This document shows, piece by piece, positions 36,289-47,695 of a DNA stretch of 64,000 bases. The first letter of the stretch is position 1. The number at the start of each line of letters is the position of its first letter. The position numbers and the translations under genes are program-made. The DNA is taken from positions 7,046,501 through 7,110,500 of the forward strand of contig PUFA01000021.1 in the NCBI GenBank assembly GCA_003508835.1. Direction: 5' to 3'. Below the pieces are notes generated by a model. The model saw only the letters and a list, made by a program, of their open reading frames with translations. It was not told the DNA's origin and searched no databases. The DNA is from Eonycteris spelaea (taxonomy: Eukaryota; Chordata; Mammalia; Chiroptera; Pteropodidae).

Positions 36289-36483
36289 GAGTAGTGTTTC
36301 TCAGCCTTAATTGAAGCTGATATATAAGGATGGATAATTATTTGTTGGTGGGGACTGGGTCATCCTGTGGGATATTAGTAGTATCTCTGATTTCTTTCTG
36401 CCTATTAGATGCCATTAGCAAAAAACCCAAAAGTTTCTCCAGACATTGCCTAATATTCTCCTCTTCTTCTCCACTGAAAACTG
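36289..36483 (-). mobile_element. MER20 hAT-Charlie nonautonomous transposon, antisense
   Basis: Antisense MER20 order: GTGTTTCTCAGCCTTAATTG at one end, GGATAATTATTTGTTGGTGG, CATCCTGTGGGATATTAGTA, CTATTAGATGCCATTAGCAA, then TTTCTCCAGACATTGCCTAA. It is near full length (about 200 bp). MER20 copies are old eutherian hAT relics with no transposase. Confidence 0.85.
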
Positions 36484-36489
36484 TTGTCC

Positions 36490-37425
36490 TCAAGGAATCA
36501 AGGATATGCTTTTAGTACGCTTCATTAAGTCCTCAGAAATACGCAAAGCAATGCCTCACCAACCACCTCAGTAAAACAAAAAGACATCTAAGAACCTTAA
36601 AGCTATGTCTCTCAGTCCTTCTAGGAGACAATAATATTTTCAGGATTTTTAAGGATACAGCAGTTTTAGGGAGAACTCCGAGATGGAGAAGGTCTTATCT
36701 CACATGTTTATGGGCATGGCTTTTTTTTTCTAATGGAGTGCACTATAAATAGATGTATTTCAAAAACTATAATGTTTAAAGTAATTGTACCAACTTGGGT
36801 TGAAAGTGGTGAAAGTGCAATAAAATGAAATGAAAACAAGGCCTTTTGGATCTGCACATTTCTTCATGCAGTGAGCAGACCAAGAAAACTATTTAGTCTC
36901 AAGCATGAAACTGGAAGGAATATGTAAACGATAGCCACAGAATGAGAGGGAAGCACTAAGACTCCGGAGGACAGAGTTATGAACCACAGAAAATCTTTGC
37001 CAGAGAGCGAGATTAAGCCTAACCAAGTAACTCGTGGCATGTGTCTGGTTGGATTGCAGAATTGTTATGGAACAGTATCTTCTGTGTGTCTAGTTTTCCT
37101 CTCTTTTCACAAAAGTTTCTGTAACAGTTAACTTTTCTCTGTCTCATCATTGTTTATTGGGTATATACATGTGCCCTGTGGTGAAAACGGTCAGATTACC
37201 TATCTCTTCAGGTGACTGGTCTTCAGAGTTAGAGGGACCCAATCCTAGGAACCTCATTAGCACCTGGACATTGTATGACAAGATCCTTGACCTCAAGTGT
37301 GAGCGAGTACTATAATGGGATAAACTGGGGAGAGGAGTGTGTGTATTTTGTGTTTGGAGGGCACGTAATTTATAGCCACAAATAAATCATTCTGATTTTA
37401 AAACATGGCTGCAAATTAATTGTTT
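36490..37425. other. Unannotated sequence
   Basis: No exon or confidently recognised repeat. Part of 37190-37425 may belong to the 5' portion of the MaLR LTR that follows. Confidence 0.35.
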
Positions 37426-37429
37426 GCAA

Positions 37430-37860
37430 TTGTTTTCATCCAGAGGTAGTGTCTATGCCCTCTCCCTTTAACATAGGAGAGCTTCAACCGATGGAGTATG
37501 GCAAGGTAAAGCTATATAGCATCTGAAGCTGGGTTGTAAAAGACCATGAAGGTTCTGTCTTATTTGCTAAAACAGTCTCCCTTGGAGCCCTGAGGCACCG
37601 CACTGAAGAAGCTGTGTATAGGTCTTCCATCAAAAGTTCAAACGTTCAGCCATCCCTGCCAAGAATGAAGCCATGTAGGCACTCCAGACCAGGCCATAGA
37701 CTGCATGAATGTCACTAGGTGGACTCTGCTGATGCCTCCTGGTACAGAAAACTCAGCACTACTCAAATTTGACTCACAAATCACAACATATAATAAATTG
37801 GTTGTTTTCTTGTGCCATAAGATCGGAGGTGGTTAGTTTAGCAGCTATAAATAAACAGAA
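37430..37860 (+). mobile_element. ERVL-MaLR LTR (MLT1-type)
   Basis: Sense order: AGCATCTGAAGCTGGGTTGT, GTCTCCCTTGGAGCCCTGAG, CACTGAAGAAGCTGTGTATA, TATAATAAATTGGTTGTTTT and AGCTATAAATAAACAGA at the end. It is diverged but collinear with old MLT1 LTRs. Confidence 0.68.
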
Positions 37861-38354
37861 CATCGTGAAGTTCCATCACCCATTTGTGTTGAAGATGTTC
37901 TTTGGGATATATTCCCTGCTCGTTCTGCTTGGTTTTCAAAAGTTTTGAGAAAATCTTAAAATTATGCTGCTGTCATTCCCTGCCGTAAACTAAATCCTTT
38001 AGTTTCCTTAAAAATCATTAATGCTTTTGCTAGGGATAAAGCAGCGCACATTTAAAGTTGCTGATGATACAAAGCTGAATAACAAGATTTATATACCATA
38101 TAACCTATACACAGAGAGAACCTATTGGAATAAAATAATGGAATTAATCTAATACAAAGAAACATGAAAGAAGGATATTCTTTTTAAAAGTTATTAATAG
38201 GCCATTGGTGACGTTAGGGACATAATATTAAGAGGGGTTAGGATGGTGTGTAGAAGATACATCTCAGTGGGAATAAAATCTAAGTTCCCTGCAAACTCTG
38301 ATTCTTGGATTTTAGTAATGACCAGAGACCTTTTATTCAGCAAATACATTAAAG

Positions 38355-38580
38355 TCTTTATAATACTAGAAAACATGAGCCAGGCACCATATTAACTGGT
38401 TCGCACATGGTATTTCTATATAAGCAAACTCTTTGAGAAGTAAACATCAGTAGCTCTACTTAAAATAAAGCCAATGCTCAGAAAAGTAAAGGAACTTGCT
38501 TATTGTTGTACATCTGGGAAATATTCGAGCAGTAAAGGTCCATCGGCCTCCAAATTACATACTCTTCTTATGACTCTATT
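38355..38580 (-). mobile_element. MIR SINE, antisense
   Basis: GAGCCAGGCACCATATTAAC, AAAGCCAATGCTCAGAAAAG, AAGGAACTTGCTTATTGTTG and CAGTAAAGGTCCATCGGCCT follow antisense MIR order. Confidence 0.65.
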
Positions 38581-38594
38581 TTGGTGACTGAGAC

Positions 38595-38947
38595 ACTATC
38601 CATGCTCTCTAGAAGTTTATAGTGTTCTCTAGGGTCAGATAATAAAACCAACAATTACAGCGCAGTGCGATGGGCGCCAGGATACACTGGGATGTTTAAG
38701 CCGTGGGAACATGAATGATCACACCAAACTCTGACTGTGTCTGTCAGGAAATATTCTCAGAGGAGGTGACACTTGACCAAGTCTAGAAAGACAAAACACT
38801 TAGCTACAGGGCAGGTGGGGAGAGAGGCATGCGGGGCACAGGAGTTTCAGGCAAAGAACTGCAATGGGCAAAGCTGTCGAGGCCTGAAGATTTTTCACTT
38901 AGGAAAGTTTTAGTAAAAGAGCTCTCCCCCAAAATTTTCAGTGTAGA

Positions 38948-38995
<48 letters not shown>

Positions 38996-39165
38996 CGGGG
39001 TAGGGAAGAGAAAGAGCAGTAGAGATGAATCTGGAGAAATAAGTCCGAGGTTGGTTTACAAAAGGACTGGTATGTCGAAAAAAAAAAAAAAGGGTTTGGT
39101 TCTTCTCCAGAAAGCTGTGGAGAGAGCCAGGAAGGGATTTAAACAGTGGCCGGGAACAGTGAGCT
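38595..39165 (+). mobile_element. L2 LINE 3' region, sense, interrupted by (GT)n
   Basis: TAGAAGTTTATAGTGTTCTC, TCAGAGGAGGTGACACTTGA, GGCAAAGAACTGCAATGGGC and, beyond the (GT)n, GTGGAGAGAGCCAGGAAGGG are collinear with sense L2. The 112-codon frame at 38829-39167 is a shadow of this element plus the microsatellite. Confidence 0.7.
38954..38994. repeat. (GT)n microsatellite in L2
   Basis: About 20 uninterrupted GT units after GAGCGCAC. Confidence 0.97.
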
Positions 39166-39169
39166 GAGA

Positions 39170-40745
39170 ATCGGGAGTGCGGTATTCACGGGGAAAAAAT
39201 CGCCTCAGTCTCAAGCCAACCCCTGAACTAATCAGGGAGCTTGGCTTCCTGTCCCCTCCTGGAGCTGACGCTGCAGGCAGACCCTCCCTGCTCCCGGGGG
39301 AAGTGGGCTCTTGGGATGCATCAAATCAGACTTGTCAGGATGGCCACCAGCCACAACACTCGACCACATCGTCAGATGGCTGGGTTCTGGGTTTTCATGT
39401 TAATATTTCAGATGTCTTCAGGGGAACAAGAAAGTTAACAATCCTTCTTTGTTAACATTACCAAAACATTCTTCTGCCCGGTCACAAAAATGGAATATTA
39501 CAGTTTCCCAGAAAGACATACTTCTACTAATAAAGACTATCAAAAGAAAAAAATATATAGTCACCATTTTAATTTAGAAGAAAATATAGGAGCTGGTAGT
39601 TATACACATGCACATGCTTATTTATGTGATATATAGTTTAGTATATGTGCAATACTCATTAATAAAAAATTAATAAACAGATCCAGTAGGATTCAAAGAG
39701 ATTAAAAATACCGAAGCAAAGGATACAGAGCAATGTGTACTAAGTAATTTAAAAGTTTCTCAATAATGTATGTTTTATTTAATTTAAAATTTTTTATTAA
39801 GGAATAAGACAATAAACAACTGCCTCATGTTATTGTAGGGACAGGTATCAAATCTGCAGAGCAGGCCAGCAGACCAGGGACCCAAGTAAGAGCTGATGTT
39901 TCAGGTCTCAGTCTAAATTTTTCATGGCAGAAGGCCGGGAACTCCAGCAGGCTTTCTATATTGCAGTCTTGAGGAAAATTCCTTCTTTTGGAGAAAAACC
40001 TCAATCTTCTTTGGAATAAAAGTCTACTTGACAACTGAACGAAAACATTAAGGACTTCCAGAGAAAAGAAACAACAAAACCCTCAATAATTCTCATAGGG
40101 TTTATTGCTGACTGCGGGACATAGCAGCTATGCGGGTGGACTGCAAATGTTCCTTAGCTGGGAAATGAAAGTGACTGTGATGAGTTCTTTTTATATGATA
40201 AAACAAAGAGAAGGAAGCCTGGGGGTACAGTGTTAATCAAGGATAATCTAACAGAAGAGACGGAGGAGAGAGAAAGAAAAAATCTTCAACAAGATAAGGT
40301 GCAAAAGGATCCTTAGCAGAAGAACTGGATGAGACTGGGACCTTGTGGCAAGAAAATCTTCCCCTTGCAAGAAGCTCTCCAGGGAAGATGAAAGGGTTGC
40401 TCAGAGCTTACACGGACACACGAATCCTCTTGAGAATCAAGATTCAACTCTTCCATCTCCTCAGAAGGAAAGCAATTCACCATAGCAATTGAATAGTGGC
40501 CAAATTCCATTGTTTCTTAAAGGTTTTTTTTTTTGTTAAAAATAAAAGGTCAACGTATGGATAAAAAATATGGATAAACATAGTCACTAATTTCCAATGA
40601 TGCCATGCAAACTTATACACCTCAAACTGCATTTATAAGGCATCTATTAACCTAAGTCTATATTAAAGTAGGTCTCAGAGAAATGCAACATGTATTTTTT
40701 TTTTCTGGGATGGAAAAATAAAAAGGAATAGACGTCAGATCTAAA
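39170..40745. other. Unannotated sequence
   Basis: No recognised repeat or exon. Short frames near 39.2-39.5, 39.8-40.0 and 40.3-40.5 kb lack protein features. Confidence 0.35.
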
Positions 40746-40749
40746 CGCT

Positions 40750-40905
40750 CTGGAGTAAAAAGCTCTAGTTCGCCCCCAGCAGCCGTGCGACCTTGGTTGT
40801 GTCTCGTTATCACTCTGACTCAGTCACATCATCTGTACGATACAGCGAATGGCCCTGACCGTCAAAGCTGTTGTATCAGTGAGCTAAAATCTCTGCAGGA
40901 CCTCT
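40750..40905 (+). mobile_element. MIR SINE fragment, sense
   Basis: CAGCAGCCGTGCGACCTTGG (MIR 'tgtgaccttgg' segment), CTCAGTCACATCATCTGTAC and GATACAGCGAATGGCCC follow sense MIR order. Confidence 0.6.
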
Positions 40906-40959
40906 TATCCTATTAATACCATGTTAGTGGAGAGTCTTACTGATTGTGACATAAACATG

Positions 40960-41550
40960 TATCGATTTTATATTTCCTCCCAGATGTCTTTTATCCTGTA
41001 CCTCATAGCTTTGGAGGAAAAAAATGTTTCATGTAATTCCCAAGCAATTTTTTAAAAAAGTTTCTCAATAATTTTTGCTGTGAAAGCAGTAGTCACTTCA
41101 GGGTCTTCAGCGATGCTAAATTCCTCTGTCCTCATCATATCTGCACCCCCTTTCCATGCCCCCCTCCACTGTGGGTGAAATTCTAATAGCTCAGAGAGGT
41201 GGTTTTTTTCTCTCATGGATATCCCATCACTCTGGGCATGGCACTTAGCCCGAACGTAAAAATGAATTTGCTGTCTGTGGTGAATCCACTTTGTCATTCC
41301 CACTGACCCGGCTGGATGTCAGGGAGGAATTCAGCGTGAAAGCCCTATGCTGAGGGCTACTCCGGTAGACTCTGCTGATGATGGGCTCATCCAAACTGAT
41401 CATCTGAGCACTGCTCCCCCCATGTAAGATTTGATTGTATCCTCTGGCCAGTACCTCGAGCTGGATGCACCACTTGACAGTTCTGTGATGTATTGTCCAC
41501 TTTGTCACTAGCCATGTTGGCGCCATTAAATTAAAATCCCCGATCTCATC
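40960..41550 (-). other. Degenerate minus-strand open-frame region of unknown origin
   Basis: Two overlapping minus-strand open frames (107 codons at 41568-41245 and 83 codons at 41303-41052) read through a segment that is less AT-rich than its surroundings. They are in different frames and together cover about 500 bp. I recognise no protein family. Possibilities are an old processed pseudogene with a frameshift, a decayed transposon, or chance. Confidence 0.22.
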
Positions 41551-41910
41551 TGTGCTGGTTAATTTCATGTGTTAACTTTAGGCCATGGTGCCCAGTTGTT
41601 TCATCAAACGCTTGCTATGAAAGTATTTCTTAGATGTGATTAACATTTAAATCAGTAGACTGATTACTCTCCGTAATGTGGGTGGGCCTCATACAATCAT
41701 TTGAAGGCCTTAAGAGAAAAAGACTGAGATTTCTCTAAAAAAGAAGAAATTCTCCTCAAGATCTCAACACAGAAACTCTTCCGAGTTTCTAACCTTCTGC
41801 TGTGAGGAATTTGGATTAAGAACTGAAACATCAGCTCTCGAGCCTCCAGCCTACCAGCCTGCTGCAGATTCCTCATGACAGAGCAGATTTCCTCAAACTC
41901 TCTGTTATTG

Positions 41911-41913
<3 letters not shown>
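41551..41913 (+). mobile_element. ERVL LTR (MLT2-like)
   Basis: Begins TGTGCTGGTTAATTTCATGT and continues through AGATGTGATTAACATTTAAA, TCAGTAGACTGATTACTCTC, AATGTGGGTGGGCCTCATAC, CATTTGAAGGCCTTAAGAGA and CCTCCAGCCTACCAGCCTGC. These are collinear with MLT2-type ERVL LTRs. The downstream end runs into a compound microsatellite at the point where MLT2 LTRs usually carry a short CT/TA-rich string. Confidence 0.8.

Positions 41914-41995
<82 letters not shown>
41914..41995. repeat. Compound (TG)n(AG)n microsatellite
   Basis: About 18 TG units followed directly by about 23 AG units, ending TGTGTACATTC. The first half can form Z-DNA and the second is a polypurine tract able to form triplex. Long shadow frames on both strands come from it. 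Confidence 0.97.
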
Positions 41996-41997
<2 letters not shown>

Positions 41998-42078
41998 TGT
42001 ACATTCATATACAGCTACATTGATATGTATAGATATATAATAGTAAATATACATTTTATATGTGTGTACATGTACATT

Positions 42079-42120
42079 TATGTGTGTGTGTGTTTTGTGT
42101 GTGTGTGTGTGTGTGTGTAT
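42079..42120. repeat. Interrupted (TG)n microsatellite
   Basis: Two TG tracts separated by TTTTG, flanked by TATACACATTTATG. It lies in the same AT/TG-rich tail as the compound repeat. Confidence 0.93.
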
Positions 42121-42829
42121 ACACATTTATGTGTACATTTTCCTCTTGTTATCTGGAAATTCAAGGGTAGGAACTTGCTCCATTGTATCTCTGCCTCGTA
42201 GTTCTCTACCATGCTCCACGTGACATTTTTTCTGAAACCTCCCAGCATACATCCTCTTGCAGAAGAGGCCAAATCAACTGGTCATTAATGTGAAGCACCA
42301 AGCCAGGAAATAACATGCTTCTTTCCTCATTTCATAATTGCTAGGAAATTTACGAGTCATTTTTTTTGCTGCCTTTCTTCCCTCAGAGTGGAAGGCAGGA
42401 GAGAGTCTTCCTCTCAAGCAGTCAGAGCGGGGCCTGGAACATAGTGGGTGCTCAATGAATATAAACTATAATCATTCAGAGACACTGCACTATTTAAAAA
42501 AAAAAAGAGAGGTGGGGTAAGGGAAAGGGGGGAAAAGTGTGAAGATGGGATGGTGGTGGTATGGCTGACTCTCTCAAATGACACATTTGAAACCTTCTGA
42601 AGGAAGAAGCTGGCACAATTGCTTGCAGTTCTCAGAATTCAATATGTGAGCATCTTTTCTCATCTGAATAGTCAATTCTCAACAAAATGGGTCCCGCTCA
42701 GCCCCTAATGCCATCCAGTTACACTACTCTCTTGCATATATACCAGATTACAAAATCAGATTCAAGTGCTTGACTATCAAACACTGAGATAATATCCTTT
42801 AATAGAAAGATTATTTGGATTGAATTCAG

Positions 42830-42990
42830 AAACTCTGGCTTCTAGTTCTGTTGATTGCCTTGGATAAGTTACAGGTTGTGGGTCTCAGTTTTATTTTATA
42901 TATGAATAAAGTACCTTTCACTGTTGCTTTGAGGATCAAGTCGATGCCATATGCCTAACGGCTTTGCTTAGTACCGTACAAGTGCTATGG
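42830..42990 (+). mobile_element. MIR SINE fragment, sense
   Basis: CTGTTGATTGCCTTGGATAA, GTTACAGGTTGTGGGTCTCA, CACTGTTGCTTTGAGGATCA and GCTTAGTACCGTACAAGTGC follow sense MIR order. Confidence 0.65.
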
Positions 42991-44755
42991 GAAGCTCTAC
43001 GTAACTTTATCTCACAAAAAAATATATTAAAATTTTTTGTATCGATCAAAAACTGCATCCTTGCCAAGGTATGTGATTTTAGTATAGATTCAAAACTATT
43101 TATGTTCCCTCACGTCCTATACAGTGACATGGTTCTCAGCCAGGCTCAGGGTGAGTTAGATCAATGTTTTGACAAACAGAATCCCCATTCAAAATGCTAT
43201 AGAACAAGGCTTTATTACAGCCTCCCTCCCCTTCTCCCACGGCTGTATTTAAATAACAGGCAGTATACTCAATGAGCTGAATGGGTGATTAATTGCCATT
43301 ACTTATAAGTAGACTAACACTGTCTCTTCTGAGGGTATTGTTTAAGTACCATTAAAAAAAAAAAAGGTGCTGCCTTAAAGAAGCAATTAAACCTTTAGCT
43401 AAATGTTGTCAGGAGGAACTTAGCATCAATTACTTAAGCTATATTTTCATTCTTCAAATTTTAAAAGGGCAATGTTAAATGGTTCTGCACTAACTCAATT
43501 TATTGTGATTAACTCATAGTAATGTCAGGAGAATTGCACTAAGTTCCTTTCGAAATTAGCAGTTCTTTGAGGGACATTCTAAGATTTATTGTCACGGAGG
43601 TTCTTGCTTTTGAGCACATGCTTTTGAATTTTTAATGCCAAAATCAATGTTTTAAGGGCAATGTGACACAAACTTACACTTACCCCATGTTTTCAAACAG
43701 ATTAAAAATTACTTTTTTGATTAAAAGAAATAGAGGTCCCAGTTGCTGGTAATCTTTGGATCGACATCCTTATAAAAGTAAAATGGCATTACTTTCAGGC
43801 AAGAATATTAATCAGACTCCTTAATATTCAAAATCAATGAATAGTTCTGTCACTCACCAATTCTAATAACTCAAGCACATGGTGATTCCTCTTATTAATG
43901 AATATCAGAGTGTTAGCAGATCAAGTGCTCACAAAATATCAAATCTGAGTTGTCTTCAATCTAGGACTTAACACAACCTTTCTTGATATATAATATTAAG
44001 AAAGATAGTAAGAGACATAGCAACTATCTATCTCTCTATGCTAAGTTATGTCACTATCTTAAAATATGAGAATATATTATTTTATCTTCTTCTGTGGGTC
44101 TAACATCATCCCATAAACCTTCAATCACTGTTTGTCATGTCAAAATTTCTCCCCGCCCATGGTGTCTTCCTAAAATTTCTCAGAACACCAAAGGAAGGAG
44201 AGCAACACTGATTTTTCCAGAAGCCACGTATCCAAGTCTATGCTAGAAAGATCTTTTCCAATGCAAAGCTAGCAGACAAAAGGGTTAGTTCATTCATAGG
44301 ACGTTAGGAAGAAAAGAAAGTTAAACTCAAGGAAATAAACACGAGCCTTGAGACCATGTGAAGATCAACGAAATTGGAGTTGAACTGAGCCTGCCAACAA
44401 GCCCAGCCTGAGAATCAAATAAGGAGGGTACAGGGGAGCAAAGGAGCAAAGAGGCTCCTGTCACAGTTCCTGGGGCATAATGGGGACCTGCTAAATATGT
44501 GATGTATGAATGAAGGAATGAGTGCATAAATGAATAAATGGAAGTTCAACTGAATAACATCACAACAGTCCTTGCCGGCTGGTATTTTATTCACCTGGCC
44601 ATGTCTAATAAACACAAAATTGAAAAAAGAACAAAACCAAAAAATTTGTCCCCATTTGCTTATGTCTTTGGGGTTCATAGGAATATGTCGCATAGAAGAT
44701 AATATTTTCAAAGATAACTGAAACCATATGTATCCCTTACATTCTCACCTTACAA
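42991..44755. other. Repeat-poor stretch, candidate conserved non-coding block
   Basis: No recognised interspersed repeat in 43260-44400. The 43270-43830 part is rich in TAATTG, TTAATTA and CAATTA-like homeodomain cores and has no stop-free frame. A weak L2/MIR-like tail may occur at 44460-44545. Conservation cannot be judged from one sequence. Confidence 0.3.
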
Positions 44756-44759
44756 TATG

Positions 44760-45240
44760 ACACCTTTTCTGTCGAGAAGTGGTATCTATGTCTTCTTTCC
44801 TTGCAACTGGACTGGTTCTTTTGGACTGAATCTTTAAGTAGAGTATGTCAGAAATATCACTAGTGACTTCTGAAGCTGAGGCATGAAGGGCAGTGTAGTT
44901 TCCACCTTGCTAGGTGGAATACTCTTGAAGCCTTTAGCCACAGCCTAAGTAGTCTGTCTCCCCAGGGGATACCATGCTCTGAAAGCCCAAACTAGTTGAT
45001 TTGAAAAGACAACATGAAAAGACCCCAACACCACATGAGGCGAGTGAGTTGCCTGGCCAACCCTCAGCATCCACTGCACCAGTCCCAGCCAGCATCCCGC
45101 TGCAACATCACGAGAGACCTAGAGTCAGAATGACACAGTTCAACTGTGTCGAAATTTCTGGTCTATAGAGATCATGAAACATAATAAAATGGTGTTGTTA
45201 TTTTAAGCCCCAAAGTTTGGGGGAAATTTTTATCTGGTTT
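44760..45240 (+). mobile_element. ERVL-MaLR LTR (older MLT1-type)
   Basis: GACTTCTGAAGCTGAGGCAT, TAGTTTCCACCTTGCTAGGT, AACATCACGAGAGACCTAGA, GAAACATAATAAAATGGTGT and TGTTATTTTAAGCCCCAAAG are collinear with old MLT1 LTRs in sense. Confidence 0.75.
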
Positions 45241-45714
45241 GTGTGACCCAATCTCACTCAGATGCACCATGTGGTGAGTGAAATTGAACTGGTCAGCAGT
45301 AGAATAGATTCTATACACCTCTTTACAACTCGTCTGCAAATTTACCTGCTGAGAATTTGATTGGTACTTGGCATAATTTCTGTGAGCAGTGATTGGCCTC
45401 TTCTAGTCAATTTTTTCCTGTTGTTTTATAGCTACTGTATATCTAAAGTGAATTAATGGGAGAAACCATAAATGAAAACATAAACATTTCTCTCTTCTGT
45501 ACATATTTAGAGTGTTTCCTGTTTATTTTAAATTATTCCACCATTTAAAGTACTAAAATGGTTACTTTGTGCAGAATGTTTCTAGTTGCAATAAATAAAA
45601 AAACAACAAACAAATAAATAAAACTATTGACAGTAATTAGAGGAATCATCATATTTTATCATTCAATCAGATGTGATCATTTAAATTTTTTTCCTCTAAA
45701 TATTCATTCCCTTC

Positions 45715-46118
45715 TTTCCTCGCCATGGACAAAGTACGCTCTACCATGTTACTTATGTTCAGACAGACTCTGGGAATACTTTGGCTGATGGGATGTTACC
45801 AGACGTGACACGAGCAGATACCTTGCAGAGCTCTGGTGATTGCATCTGCCATTCTGGTGACATGCCATAAGTAGAGCCTGCACCAAACAATTATCAACCC
45901 TTCATCCTGGGCCTGTAACAAACACCTGTGTAGCCAGCCTGACTCAACCTGCTGGTGTATCCAAGACCAGCCGACCCACCTTTTGACTCAGCGCTCATCT
46001 TAGGTTAGCCAAATTAAAGTCCTCTACAGAGTTATCAGCATAACAATAAATATTGTTTAGGAAAATAACTGAGTGTTTCCATCATTTACTATTTAACGTT
46101 GTTGCTGCAGCATTTGAC
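45715..46118 (+). mobile_element. ERVL-MaLR LTR (older MLT1-type)
   Basis: TTTGGCTGATGGGATGTTAC (MLT1 'ggccaatgggatgt' segment), GAGCAGATACCTTGCAGAGC and AACAATAAATATTGTTTAGG followed by a degraded GTTGCTGCAGCATTT end. It is strongly diverged, so the call is less certain than its neighbours. Confidence 0.58.
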
Positions 46119-46160
46119 CAAAACACCAGTATATGCAAATCATACTTAATTGGAGACAGA

Positions 46161-46355
46161 CCAAAAGTGGCAAACTATGCCCCACAGGCCAAATGTAGCC
46201 TACAGCCAACTTCTGTAAATAAAGTTTTTTATTTATGTGTCATCTATGACAGCTTTTGTGCCTCAACTGCAAAGCAGAGTAATTGTGTCACGGTACCATC
46301 CACAGAACCTAAAATTTTTGCCATCTGACTCTGTACCAAAAACATTGGTGAACCA
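46161..46355 (-). mobile_element. hAT-Charlie nonautonomous transposon (MER1/MER3 group)
   Basis: AAAAGTGGCAAACTATGCCC, CACAGGCCAAATGTAGCCTA, TTCTGTAAATAAAGTTTTTT, AACCTAAAATTTTTGCCATC and a closing AAAACATTGGTGAACC reproduce the order of the common 'ggcaaactatggcccg' hAT relic. The family within the MER1 group is from memory and approximate; strand is relative to that consensus. Confidence 0.7.
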
Positions 46356-46429
46356 AACACAGAAGAATCATTTATCATGAACCTGTCAGAACAAATCTCA
46401 CCCATTCAGAGAGCACAGGTGCGGGAAAG

Positions 46430-46940
46430 GAAACCCCAGTGGGGACTGAGGAGAAAGGCACTGTGGCAAAGGCTAGCTGATAGATTTATCTTTGTCACAA
46501 GTCTTCACTCCTTCCTGTGTCTACCTCCTTTGCTTGCTGACCTTGCAGTTTTGTCTCTAAATATAGGGAGAATATTTCTCTGCCCCTTGACTTTGGCCAT
46601 GTGACTTGCATTTGACGATAAAATGAAGAGCGAGTGACTGGTACTGGAAGTGCCAGTTCTGAGTCAAGACCACGACAGTCTGGCATCTTTCTCCTTGCTC
46701 TCTTATATCGCCATCATTATGCCTGGATATCTTGCTTGTCTGAAGTCGAGGACAAGAAACACAAGTAGCAAAGTTCTCCCAGCTAAAGTACCCAAGCTAA
46801 GCCTGAACCAGATAAACTGACCCCCCCCCACACACACACATACACACATACCAACACACGGATGTGTGAGGAAAATTCAAATGTTATATGCTACTGAGAT
46901 TTTACAGTGCTTTGTTATACAGCATTATTTGGACCACAGC
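46430..46940 (+). mobile_element. ERVL-MaLR LTR (MLT1-type)
   Basis: TTGACTTTGGCCATGTGACT, GACTGGTACTGGAAGTGCCA (MLT1 'gtgccacttct' area), TGCTACTGAGATTTTACAGT and TTATACAGCATTATTTGGAC follow sense MLT1 order. An internal C9-(CA)n patch at 46824-46858 interrupts the expected A-rich region. Confidence 0.72.
46824..46858. repeat. C-run plus imperfect (CA)n
   Basis: A run of nine cytosines leads into imperfect CA repeats inside an MLT1-type LTR. Confidence 0.9.
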
Positions 46941-46944
46941 TAAC

Positions 46945-47555
46945 TGATTGTACTAGGCAGAATTCTAAGATAACTTCCGAGATTTCTTACACCTCAGTAT
47001 ATACAACTTAAAAATTCGGACTGTAAACAACATGAATTTTCCTTCCATTAGGTTATTATATTGTACAGTTGACTTTAAGAAGAAGAGATTTTCTGAGTGT
47101 GACTAATATAATCGAATGAACTCTTTAAATCTGGATGTAGAGGTCAGAGATGGCAGAAGTCGGAGATGCGACGCATGAAAGGACTCGAGGAGCTGTCTCT
47201 GGCTTGAAGATAGAGAGAGTCAGGTGACAAGGAGTGCGGGTGGTTTCTAGAAGCTGAGGGTGGTCCCTGGCTGAGAGCCAGCAAGGAGGCAGACACTCCA
47301 GCTTTAGAACCAGAAGGAACTGAGTTCTCCAACACCCTGAATGAGTTTGCAAGCAAATTTCTCACGAGAGCCTTGGGGGGAGAACTCAGGCAAGACGACA
47401 CTGGTTTTACCCACGTGACATCCTGAGCAGAAAATCCAGCCACATGTGATGGGTTGCAGAACTATAGAACTGCTAGCTGATAAAGGAGTGTTGTTTTAAA
47501 CCAGTAAGCTTCTAGTAATTTGTCCTGCAGCAATATATAATGAATACTCTGATAT
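46945..47555 (+). mobile_element. ERVL-MaLR LTR (MLT1-type)
   Basis: Starts TACTAGGCAGAATTCTAAGA and continues through GGCTGAGAGCCAGCAAGGAG, CAGAAGGAACTGAGTTCTCC, GAGTGTTGTTTTAAACCAGT and CTAGTAATTTGTCCTGCAGC to AATATATAATGAATAC. It is close to full length and abuts the preceding LTR. Confidence 0.85.
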
Positions 47556-47564
47556 GACCTCTTT

Positions 47565-47695
47565 GTACCCCATTTTCATCATCTGTACCATGTGGCTTAA
47601 AAGTCTCTCTGCCTCATAGGATTTTAGTGAGGATTAATGAAATAATATAAGTAATTTTATTACAGTGCCAAGCCATAGTAAGCACCCAACTGTTT
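47565..47695 (+). mobile_element. MIR SINE 3' part, sense
   Basis: CCCATTTTCATCATCTGTAC, CTGCCTCATAGGATTTTAGT, GAGGATTAATGAAATAATAT and AGTGCCAAGCCATAGTAAGC are the conserved 3' half of MIR. Confidence 0.85.

Noticed and set aside
38829..39167. 112-codon plus-strand frame
   Set aside because: Built from L2 sequence and a (GT)n array giving a CVCVCV run. No protein signature.
41697..42201. Overlapping 103-, 108- and 73-codon frames on both strands
   Set aside because: Frames across (TG)n(AG)n repeats lack stops for compositional reasons and continue into an LTR.
42364..42520. MIR/L2-like string near 42430 (GGAACATAGTGGGTGCTCAA)
   Set aside because: Only about 40 bp resemble a MIR/L2 tail; too short to annotate as an element with confidence.
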